Positions 21,469-32,600 of a stretch of DNA of 43,306 bases are shown here, piece by piece. The translations under genes and the position numbers were made by a program. The stretch covers positions 1 through 43,306 of the forward strand of contig JAHBMJ010000521.1 in the NCBI GenBank assembly GCA_018398765.1, in the 5' to 3' direction. Origin of the DNA: Chromera velia (taxonomy: Eukaryota > Sar > Chromeraceae). The stretch's first letter is position 1; each line of letters opens with the position of its first letter. The notes beneath the pieces are model-generated. The model was not told the DNA's origin and ran no database searches. It saw only the letters and a list, made by a program, of their open reading frames with translations.

Positions 21469-21954
21469 ATGGCAGAGGACAACCGCTACCGAAAGGTGGT
21501 GGCTCGGGAGTGTAAGCTCGGAGCTGACGGAACGTGGAAAGTGAAGCCAAACGGAAGAGAGATTGAGTTTGCCTCGCCGGCTGTCGCACTTTGGGTTCTT
21601 TCGCCCGAGTCCCTCGTGACTCATGAAGCACACACCAGCGACAGATACCTCAGACAGCGTGCCGATGAAGGAGTGGTCGTCGCCCCAAGAGCGCTCAAGA
21701 GCCTCTTGCTGCTCCAAGCACCACTGGCACCTCCACTCAAAAGATGTGACGAGAGGAGAGCAGGATGCTTCGCCACCAGTTGTGCACAGGAACTGGACCA
21801 TGCCCATTGGTTGCAAGATGCTGTGACTCCTTTTTATCACGCTGGCTGTCCGGCTTTGTTACTGGATGGCACAGCAGACGGACGCAAAGATCTCGGCAGT
21901 CAGTTTTTGCAGCTTGAAGCTCCCGGGCCGCCTTCTTCGTTCCCGTGCCGCTGA
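21469..21954 (+). CDS. Possible small hypothetical protein, 161 aa
   Basis: The frame opens at ATG 21448, but the ATG at 21469 (CAGGATGGCAGAG) has better context. The first 60 residues are charged and look like a small folded domain (ECKLGADGTWKV, then EIEFASPAVALWVL). The rest is less distinctive. The opposite strand is open for a similar length (21352-21840) and reads a Cys/Trp-containing peptide, so strand choice is uncertain. There is no intron evidence and no recognised family. It could also be a decayed mobile-element fragment. Confidence 0.3.
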   Translation: MAEDNRYRKVVARECKLGADGTWKVKPNGREIEFASPAVALWVLSPESLVTHEAHTSDRYLRQRADEGVVVAPRALKSLLLLQAPLAPPLKRCDERRAGCFATSCAQELDHAHWLQDAVTPFYHAGCPALLLDGTADGRKDLGSQFLQLEAPGPPSSFPCR

Positions 21955-24900
21955 TCATCCCTCCGAACTGGCGCCTTCCCGCCCCTGTTCCTCCGCTACC
22001 CTTGGCGGGAGAACCCCTCCCTGACACACTGGAGGGGAGACTCTTTTGCCCTCTCTGTACCCGCGAGAGAAGGGGGTGGGAATGAAGAGCACCTCAATAA
22101 GTGCGCTCAAGAGGAAGAACGGTGTTGGTAGGGATTGGTTGCTAGGTGGGTTGTTGGACCTCACTCATTTCTTTTTGTTATTCTCTCAGACTGTTCTTTT
22201 ACGAAAAGGTCTGATCAGAGAAGGACGGAATGAGCCTGGAGACACTTCGCAGCGATGCGTGGGAGGGAAAGGAAGCGATAAGAATAGGAGGGGGGACAGG
22301 TAGCGAGGCAACTGACGTTCCGTCTCAATTCTGTACAACCAGAAACGAACGTCTCCCTTTCTTGAATTTCCTTTCCACTTTGGGTTTCCCTTCACCCATT
22401 CTCCTGTCTTCTCGGCATGTATTCCAGATGTTGTCTTTTTTGTATCCCTTTATTGTACTCTCTTGTCAGATATCTTTTGTTTTGTCCTCACTGTCTTTGC
22501 CATAAAGACAGAAAAGGAAAGGATGTGAGATGCTGGAGCTTCTTACAGCCACGCGGCAGCATCAACTGTCTACAAATCATTTTTCCTCCCAAGAACCACA
22601 AAGAGTTAGAAGCTCATATTAAACGTGCTAAGATCGAGATCAATAGTTGGTAATGAGATTAGATAATGACTCAGCTTGACTGTTGAGCGTTGTGAACTTC
22701 TAATCTTTTTTTTCTCATTTTTTTCTAGAACTTTTTATAGTTCTACAAAAAAAATATCATTATCATCATCATACGTCTGACGTCCGTCCATTTCTGAATT
22801 TCCACTAACTTCCAGCATTAAACATAGGTCAGTCAGTGTCAATTAAAGACTCAATTTTTAATCTAGTCTAGGCATCCGCTAAAGAAAAAAAAAAAAGATC
22901 CCCCAAAACCCTTTACTTTTTTTCTTTTTCTTTTTCAGTCAAACACTGGCAACTGTTGTTCCAGTGTTGCACAAGTGTTGTTCATGTGTTGCACAACTGT
23001 TGTTAAGTGTTGTTCAGGGCCAAAAAGTAAAAAAGAAAAAAAAAAAAGATCTCCTCCGATCACTTATTTTTTTTCTTTAATCGACGCCTAGAAACTAGTT
23101 TTTGATACATTCTTTGTGTATACTTAATAGGGGTACACTTTTAAAGGAAATGATAAGTCAAAACTTTGTAACTTGATCTTAGTGAAAATTAGGCTGTACG
23201 TACGTTTGTCAGAGCATATTGATATACATGTATCTAGCTGGATGTCATCGCGATCTGAAAATGCTTGCACATGCACACGAGAGCCTTCGACCTCCGGGTC
23301 ACCTCATGGTCACCTCCCTTTGGACCTTCCTTTGTTTCTAACACTCTCACCAGCAACGGGTGGCATTGGGTGCAAAGCTGCTCTAGAAGCTGCAGCTTGC
23401 GCATGCATGCAGTGATGATCGATGCGCGTGTAATGCCCCTCTCATGGTGAGTACCCTGCCTGCATTCGTCTACATCTGTGCGGCTGAGACGGTACTGTGC
23501 AGGGCCCCTCCATGTGCTTGAAGGATCTCTGTGGCATGCATGCAACCGGAGTCCTTCCTGCAGCTGGCCGGTCCATTGGAGGAGGGATTCCTGAAGGAAG
23601 CCCTTGCGGGATCTAGAGGAAACAGTGGAAGGAAACGAGAACGAAGAGGCCGGCCGATCGAGGCACTACCGGTCGACTTTGGACCGGCACGATGAAAATG
23701 GAACAATCAACGACAGCTTCCATGGCTGATCGAGTGAAGAACAAATGGATTAATTCCCCTTGGAGGATTCATTCATTCATTCATGCAGCCGTCTGTACGT
23801 CCTCTCTACTCGCCCGCTTCTTTCCCCACTCCAATCAACTCTTAATTCTGCTCATGCAGTTTGATTTTTGTGGTTCGTGATCGTCGACGCCGGATTGGAG
23901 AGAGAAGAACGAATTGAACAAACGGTTCCCTCCACGGACAAATTAAACGAAAAAGAAGAAAGAACAAAGGAAAGAAGAGGAGATGTGAATGGATGGAGGG
24001 AGCTTCACTTTTGCTCGATCGACTGGGTAACCATGCAGTGATGAGGGCTTGCCGTCCGACTCTTTCCACTCCTTCGTTCATCGATTGACATTCATCGATT
24101 CACCTATTTATTCATTCGATCGGCCTGCTTCCCTTCTGAGGACTTCTCCATGTCTTCGGAGCAGTTCAGGGACAAAAATTCTTACTCGATCCCTCCCCTC
24201 TTTTTTGTATGCGCACTTGTTTGGAAGCACCTGGAAGGAACCAAACACCAACGTCTTTTGCTCTCTCTCTCTCTCTCTCACGCACACAAATACACGAAGG
24301 CACGCACATGAACATGCAGCGGAAAGAGGAAAGGAGCAAGAAGAATAGTTAGTGAGGGGGAAATGAATTAAGAAGGCCTGTACGTCGAGCATCATCGAAA
24401 GGACGGCCAAACCAATGCCCACCAGAGGGAACCGGAAGAGAAGAGAACAGAAGAGAAGCGCCCGGCGTTTCTCCTCTCTTCTCCATCCATCCATCCATCC
24501 ATCCACCACCCTGTAGTGTGTGATGGAAAGATAGGGAGGAAGGGAAGAAGGGAGGGAGAGGAGACACTCCCTCCCCTCCCCCTCCCTCCAAAGGGACACG
24601 AGAAGAGGATCGAGAGGGATTCTCTCTTCTCTCGAGTGACGGAATTTTGAGGGAAGGAACGAAGGTGCGAAGCAGGAAGCTCAACGGTGCATGCGGGCAG
24701 GCGGCGTGTGCAAGCTTGCCGTGAAATTATTTATTTGTTCAACACAAGAAAGGCATGAACAAACACACGGGGATCACAGTCAGTGATCACCGACATGCAA
24801 GACGTGGACGTGAAGCACTGTTCGAGTCATTCATTCGTTCACTGACTCATTCAAATGCATTCATTCGGTGAACTAATTGTTCGTTCACCTGGCTGTACAG

Positions 24901-25208
24901 AGAGAGGATGAGAAATTAAGAGAGGAGCCTGAAGCCGAAACGGAGCAATCGGATCAATTAGAATGGAGCAAAACGGATGCTACCGCTCTTTCAAGGTTTC
25001 CTCTCTCTTCATTCTCTTCGTCTCAGTTAAACTCTCTCGAAGGTCACCGAAGGAGAGAAAGGAAGGAACCGCAAAGCACTGAGGACCTCTCCCTCCCTCC
25101 CTCCCTCTTTCCGTGCACGTCCCTTCTCCCTTCTTGTGTGCAAAAAAAGCCTGCAGGGACCGCAGGCTGATTTCCTTCCTTTCCGCGCACGCTCCCTTCC
25201 CTTTTTAA
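21955..25208. other. Repeat-rich region downstream of the KNL1-like gene
   Basis: No full gene can be supported. Contents: an AT-rich block with a MITE-like element (about 22680-23100); two short open segments flanked by splice-like signals around 23362-23590; a series of ATTC/TTCATTCA-type repeats (about 23770-24130 and 24820-24870); a CT run (24262-24282) and CCAT repeats (about 24483-24504). The segment at 24900-25005 is open and acidic after a TACAG acceptor-like site but has no convincing donor. Confidence 0.4.
22880..23090. repeat. MITE-like element with poly-A/T arms and 22-bp tandem core
   Basis: Both arms contain an AAAGAAAAAAAAAAAAGATC word followed by an ACTTTTTTTC or ATTTTTTTTC tract, so the arms are direct and partly inverted repeats of one another. 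The core holds tandem variants of GTTGTTC...GTGTTGCACAA at about 22-bp spacing (22955-23025). No coding capacity is seen, consistent with a small non-autonomous element, although transposition is not shown. Confidence 0.5.
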
Positions 25209-26491
25209 TTAATTCTGCACCCGCAGCAATCGGTCGATGGCCGCCTGTCTCATCTCATACAGCAGCATGTTGGACTTGCCGATCGCCGACCGCTGCACGA
25301 AAGTCTTGGAGGCGTCTATCGCCGCACCGCAGCCATGCGTCCCCCCCAACTTCCATCGCAGCTGGAGGCCCTCCCCGAGACCCTCCTTCTCCTTCTCCTT
25401 ATTCTCTCCTTCCCCCCACTGCAAAAGGGGAGCTTCCAGGGGCGTTGGGGAAGCGTCCAGCACTTTGTTGTTGTTGTTGTTGTTGTGAGCTGTGCTCTCC
25501 TCACGCAACCGCGGCATCGGGGCCCCTTTCTCGAACAACTCCGGAGACAAGGGAAGCTGCACAGACGCACGCACGCATCCACTCTTTCTTTCTTTTTGGC
25601 AGACGACACACAAACACACACGACTGCACCTACCTCGATCCGGACAGACGACTAAAGCAGAAACAGAGCGGTCTGGTGACTATACTTTCTGTCTAGCCCC
25701 CAGCCCCNNNNNNNNNNNNNNNNNNNNNNNNNNNNNNNNNNNNNNNNNNNNNNNNNNNNNNNNNNNNNNNNNNNNNNNNNNNNNNNNNNNNNNNNNNNNN
25801 NNNNNNTCCCCCCTTGACCGACCGACCATGAATTCCAGACGTCCCGAGGAAGCCGTCCGACTTCGGAAGGCGGTGTCCACCTGTGTCTTCAGACTTTCGT
25901 TCAGACCCTCCCGCAGTCTTCCTATCTGCTCAGGCAGCTGCTTCTCCTTCTCCTTCGGGTGGCTGGTGTTGTTGGTGTAAAGAGGGAGAGACGAGAGCGG
26001 GAGAGTGATTCGAAGAGAAAGGGAAGGGGAGCGGGCGGAGGTCCCCTCGCCGGCTTTCCCCTTTCTCGTCCCCCCTCGGCTCGTCCTTTCCTTTTCCGTC
26101 TGTGCTCCTCCTGATGAAATCAGTTAGGACATTGAAAGAGAAGAGAAGAAGAAATGCAGTCACACAGGCAGGCAGACAGACAGAGAGAAGAAAATGAGAT
26201 AAAAACAAACAAAGCCGCCAATGATGCTCCCTCCCTCCCTGTCTGGTTCCAGTCTCGATCAAGTGAGGCCACAGAAAGACATGAAAATAGAAAGAAAGGA
26301 CATCGAAATCGAGTGCCGTTCGAAAGAAAATTAATTTCGGCAGAAAGGTCCTCGCAGAGGGGATAATCTTTCTCTTTCACCCCACCCACACTTGTCACAA
26401 CCAAGAGCAGCTCGAGAAAGAAAAGAAAGAGGCACACACCGGGAAAAAAAAAAAACAGCATACAAAGAAAGATGAACACATAAATGAAAGA

Positions 26492-26522
<31 letters not shown>

Positions 26523-29500
26523 AAGAAAGAAAGAAAGAAAGAAAGAAGAGAAAGCTGACTGACCTCTTTCCAAGGTGACAGCAAACCCTCCAACTTCTCC
26601 CGTGGGGGCTTTCGGAATCTTCAAGTTCGGCCCCTCACTTCTGCTTCCGTTCTTCCACCAAAATGCTCCCGAACTCCGGGCGCAGATCAGACGGACATCA
26701 TGAACCAGACGCCGCGTCCTCACAGAGAGATTCACGGCCTCCGCAACGAAGGCATCCATGTCCAGACTCCCTTTCCCCTCTCTGTTTGTCTGCATGCGTC
26801 TGAAGAGTTCTCGAGAAGCGAAGTCGAACAGAGGAACCATCCAGGAAAGCTCCCACTCAGCAGCCTCCTGCGGTCCCCCCCCCTCCCTCAGGGGTACTTG
26901 AGGAGGGAGGATGCGGGACTCTAGGACCCGGAAACGTTCCTTCGTGTCCCCCGGACGCTGACAGAGGAGAAGGGCGGGAGCATCAGAGGGCGGGTGGAGC
27001 TTCAGATCCAAATCCTCTAATCTGCATTTCATTCATTCAACAGACAGGGGAGGGAAGAAGGAAGTAAGGGAGGGAAATAATAATATGTGCATGGGTGCAG
27101 AGGCAAGGAAGGAATTAAGGAAAGTGGGAAACGAGAATAGAGGGAAGAGGAAAAATGGAAAGGGAAGGCAGCAAGGCAGTCGACAAAAGTCGTTTTTCGA
27201 ATATGCACCGCAGGTCTTCCTGGTCACAGACTTGCAAAGAAAGCAGTCGACCCCATGCAGAGCAAAGAAGGCAGCAGACAAGTGAATCAATTCAAAGAAC
27301 GAATGCACGAGCAGGCAATGAGGCGACAAAGACAACGTACTGTTGTGAAATTGAAGATGCGAAAAAAGAAAGAATGAGCAAAAACAAGAAAAGGAAAGAA
27401 AATGGGGCAAAGAATCCATCAGCCTGTTTCCAAATCCCCCCTTTAATTCTCTCCTCTCTGACCTGACAAGCAAGGAGAAGGCCAAGGTTGCCGAATTTTC
27501 GAGATAGAGGAGTGTCCCCTCGGGTTTTGCCACTTCGAACTCCACTCTGTAGTCGAGCGAGTTCTCCATGTTCAGCGAACTCTGAACGATGCCGAACCGT
27601 CTCCGAACCTCCACCCGTCTCCTCTGTGCCGCCGCTGCCTGCTCCTCCCGCTCGCGTTCGAGTCTCTCTGCAACTGCACGCGTTCGTGCCTCCTCTTCTT
27701 CTCGAAGCAGCTGCAGCAAGCAAAGTGTACAGTCAGTTTGGAAGGAAGAAAATCGACAGGACACGAGAAAGGACCAACGTTCAAAAGATGCCAACAAGAA
27801 GAAGCAAGCTTGCTCTGCCTCACAAACCACCTGGGGCGGCAAAGAGAAGAAGAGGGAGGCGGAATTCATTCTTCTTCGGTCTGTCATCACTCTCTGTTCT
27901 GTTCTGTCTTGAGTGAATCCAGTCAGGAAGGAAAGAGACGAAAAGACAAACCAAACAGCATGAGAAAACAAGAAAGACAGACAGGAAGGAAAAAAAGAGC
28001 GAAAAGGTCCCAAAAGTCCAGCTGATGTCCCTTCACTTCTTGTTCTGACCTGTTCATACACCGCTTCTGCTCTCTTCACTTTCTCCTTTTCCGCCCCAAG
28101 ATCCACAAGCAATTTCGTCTCCTCCTCCAGAAGCTCCCCAGCTTCCTCCCTGCAGACGTAACAGCGCGAAATCGTGTCAAGAAGAAAAGAGAAGGAAGGA
28201 AAGAGGCAGGAGAGCTGATCGGAGAGATCATGCACAGCTAGCCCCGGCAGAAAGAAAAAGCTGAGTCGAAAGAAAATTAATGCACCACAGTTAATCAATG
28301 TCACGCGACACGGCGGAGAACGAGCACGCAGTCCCTCCCACCTTTCAAAAAAAAAAAAAGAGAGCCGCCCCAGAGAGACTCCACCCAGAACCGCATACAG
28401 ACAGAGAGAAGGTCAGACAGACAAACAAGCAAACAAAGAACGGACGGACCGGAATTTGTCCAGAATGACTGCGTGTTTTTCTGCTGAGGTCTGCACAAAG
28501 AAGAAAGAGGTCGGAATGTATCCCCCCCGAGGAAGATATTAATAAATAAGAGAATCTTCAAATGAATCGATCAGGCACCAAGTGGGCGAAGAAGGAAGGG
28601 AAAAAAGAATGCATGAAGGCATCCACACGCATCCGCTACAACCGTCACTGACAGCAAAAAAAAAAAGAACTGGAGCTTGCAGCAGCCCAGAACAGAAGCA
28701 AGCTTGGCTCATTGAACAAACACTTCAGGATTCCACCAAAACCTTGAGCAAACACATAGCCTGTGAAGACACACCCACTTGTTGCCACACAAACATTCAG
28801 ACTGCACCCCTACATCCACTCTCACAGACGGACAGAAAAAAAGAGAACCAGTCACCGTAGCCCACGTGCAAAAGAAAACACACACAGTGAGACCTCGAGA
28901 AGAGAAAAGAAATGCAGAGACACACGGAGAACCACAGAGGAAGAAGAAACGCACCCAATCACCCCATGTTCATGCCCAAGCAAGAAGACAAACAGAAAAG
29001 GAAGCTCACGAACCAACCAGCACGGCAAGTGCACGTCCGCCCAGTACTTTCAGGAGACTGCGTCTGCGTTTGTCGAGTTCCCTCAGGAGTTCTCCCGTTG
29101 CGGCCTTTCTTGCCTCGTTGAGCACTGGGACCAGTTTCTTGCATTCAGTCTGGAAGGCCACTTGCGACTCCCTGATGGCCTCTCGGTCGTGCGACTGAAA
29201 TGGCAACGGGAATGGGAAGGGAAAAGCAAGTGGGGGAAATGTAAGTTATAAATGGGTTGATCCTTGAAGTTTCTGCCCTTAATTCTCTTTCTCTGTCTGT
29301 CTCTCTGCATGTGACGTGATCGATCCACGATGACCATACATACATACGCAAACAAATGACACGAGGACAAAACGACACGACACGACTGAACGAAACAAGG
29401 AAGGTAGGAAGGAAGAACAGGGGGTGGAACTCCCAATTTTGAAGGGATTCAAGCGCAGGGAAGAAGAGTAAGAAAGGAGCAGAAAGGAAGGAAGGAAGGA

Positions 29501-29639
29501 AGAAAGAAAGAAAGAACACGACTAATGTATCATCCTTTCCCTTCCTCAACTTCCCATTCTTTTCGGTTCCTTCGCCTTCCCTGTCTCTCACTTCCCCTCA
29601 ATTCCTTTGCCTTCCCTATCTCTCACACCTGAACGACAT

Positions 29640-29671
<32 letters not shown>

Positions 29672-32600
29672 ATCTGTTTTTCTTTTTTTCTGCTTATTTT
29701 TCTTTCACACACATAAACAGACCGACAGACCGACACACAGACAGACTGACTGACTGGGATCTTCTCCCCCTCTGCGACCACTCTCCTCATTTCATTCAGG
29801 TGGGGAAGGTGGAGAAACCGCAGGGCCTTTCTCTCTGCAATCACTTTCTCCAGGACCTCTGTATCCGCCTTCCATTTCCTCTCCTGAGCGTCTCTTGCCG
29901 CCGTTAACGCAGCGCAAACGGGGCCGAGCACAACGTGATCAGCAGACTCGCCAGCGCCCTGCACAAGCTCGACCGCCTGGTTGGAGGCCAGACGTCTGAG
30001 TGCGGGACGGAAGAGGCTGTTCATGTCGTTCTCGACGTGTCTGGCCATGTGCTTCTCTGCACTGAATCTTTCGCACAGCCACACGAGATCGTTCACTCCC
30101 CCTGCTGTCTCCTCAGGCTCTTCCTCTGCCTCCTCTGCCGGTGGTTGGCCTGGGACTTGTTGGCCTGTTGGGTCCTCAATTTGACGCTCCTCCTCCCCTT
30201 TCCTTTCACCTGCTGCTGCCTGCTTCTCTTCAAAGACATGATTTCTTTTCGGCACCCCCTCATCGTTTTCGTCGTCCTCCCCCTCTTCGTCATCCTCATC
30301 TCCGCTGTCGTCTGGAGGGGCGTTCTCCCTCACCCTTCGCTTGCAGTCTTTCTTCGACCTCTCCTGAAGGACCCTCCTCCCTGTTCTGCTTTCTACTGCT
30401 GTCTTTTCTGCCTCCTCAGACTGCTGCTGTTCTAAGGACTCTCTCTGGTCCTCTCTGATTGCCTCCTCAACAGCATCTGAGGCCCCCCCACGCGCAGACG
30501 GAAGAGGCACTTTGGCCTTTTCGTTTTTCGTCTTCTCCTGCTGCTGCTGCGGCGGCGGCGGCGGCGGGGGGGGATGCACGTTGGCGGGGAAGAGAGCGGT
30601 GTCTAGAGAGTGCACAGCAACTTCGTCCTCAGAGACAGAGGGAAAGAGCACATCCTCTGCCTCCCCATGATCCGAAGCTGTCGGCTGCTGGTGAACGTGA
30701 GGAGGGTGCAAGTTGTCAGTTGAACCTTCCTTCTCTCCCCCCTTCTCTTCCTTCCCCTCTCCCGCCCGCTCCCCCGGGATTGCAATCAGCCTGGAGAGAC
30801 TCGGCAGACTCTTCGTGAAATCCTCCGAAGAGAGGCAAGCCGCTTCCCTGTGTCCCTCTCTCTGAAGCACCCCCCCTGCAGCTGCAGGCTGAGACGGAGC
30901 CGCGGCAGCAGGAGAATGTCTCTGGGCTCTCGTGACGTCTGCTTGCTTTCGGGGCCGTCTCTTGACGGTTTCGTTCTCCTCCAACTTGTCTTCCGCTCTG
31001 TCGGAAGCTTCCGAGCCCCTTTGCCTGCAGAGAGAGAGAGAGAAAACACAGAGAGAGAGAGAGACAGAGGTTCACACAGATGGGCAACCTCCTTGCATTT
31101 CCTCTCCTCTCTGCCCTCCAACTCCTTCTCATTGACAGACGGACAGACGGAGGGGCAGACAGGGAAACCCAATCACGCGCACAAAGACAGGCAGGCAGCA
31201 AGAGGAAGCACGCAAGAAGACATGAGAAGAGAGGAGAAGACAAGAGAAGAGAGGAGAGGAGAGGACAGCGAAAAACGTGACCATCACGATGCAGTGTGAG
31301 TAGAAAGAGAGGTAGGGGGGCGACTCATCTGTCTCACACGAATCTCGGGAGGGAGCCTCTCTTTATCGATCTGTGCATGGAGGGAGAAAAACAGAATGAA
31401 GGACACGAAATGAATTAAGGCGAATGAATGAATATTCAGACGAAGGAAGGGCGGACAGACAAGCAAGAATTGCGAAAGGGCACACACGGAATGAAGACAA
31501 CAAAAAAGCAGGCAGGCAGACCTGAGTGCATTCAGTCTGCTCGAACGTCGAGGCCCTTCCCCACCACTCCCCCTTCCTCCCTCTCGAGACGGACGAGGGG
31601 AGGGAACCTGAGGAGACGACAACACTGCTGCTGCTGCTGCTGCTTTGGGCTGCGGCTGACGACGTGGGTCCGCATCTCTTCCTTTCCCTCCACTCGCGTC
31701 TGCCCTGCTTGCTCGTCGCTTTCCAGGGACCGAGTCTTGAGACGCAGAGGAATTCTCCCTGTTCGCCCCATGCGGAGACGGTGGAAGGGCAGAGCCGTGA
31801 GGAGATTTCTGGGCCCCCTTTCTGCCGGCAGTTCTCCGATCACCGTCTTTGGAAGGAGAGGGGGGTTTGTCCTTCGACGTCCTCTTCTTCTCCTTCTCTG
31901 ACGGTTTCCTTCTGTTTTCTTCGTTGCTTGCTTGGACAGAGAGGGAGTCAGGAAGAATAGCCGAGAGGGCGGGCGGGTTTCGTGTGGGTTGCTCAGGGGA
32001 AAAGGCGTCGGGATTGTGGCGGTTCTTCGGATTTGGAGATTCCGGGTCTGTGGGAGCACGGCGAAGAGGATCAGAGACAGGGAGAGACACACCGCTGTGA
32101 GAGGTCTCTTTACGAGCCGACCTGCTCCCTTCCTCTTTCTCCTGCTCTTGCTCCTTCAAAACAGACAGACGAGGAGAGGTCCTCCGGCCAGCCGGGTTTC
32201 GGCTGGGGCGCTCGTTTGCGTCTTTCTTCTCACGTGAGAGGGAAACGGAGAGGGGTGGAGGGGGCACCATGGACGACTCTGCCCTCTCATCATCCACTCT
32301 CTCCCCCTGCGTGAGGGTGCGTTGTTGAGCCATCTGTGCAGCTTGTGGGGCAACTGCAGCAGCGGCAGCAGTGGAGGGCGCCCCGAATGAGAAAACCTCT
32401 CTTGTTCCTCCCTCAGGGCCAAAGGAAGGCGGACGGACCTCTTTGTCTCCTTCCCCCCACAGTACTCCTGCTGAGGACGCAGAAGCAGAAGAAGAGGCAG
32501 GAGCCCCCTTCGAATTACGCGCCCCCCTTCCTCTCAGTCGCTCGGAGCTGCGGACTGATCGCCTACCTCCCCGTCCCCGTCCTGTCGGCACCCCCCCGGC

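Noticed and set aside
23362-23590. Short open segments (TGGIGCKAALEAAACACM; GPSMCLKDLCGMHATG) near splice-like sites
   Set aside because: They cannot be joined in a consistent phase and lie in TGCATGCA repeat DNA. I could not support a gene.
25136-25696. Plus-strand frame opposite the last KNL1-like exon
   Set aside because: Poly-Leu/Cys and Pro-rich mirror of the poly-Asn and Glu/Lys coding on the minus strand.
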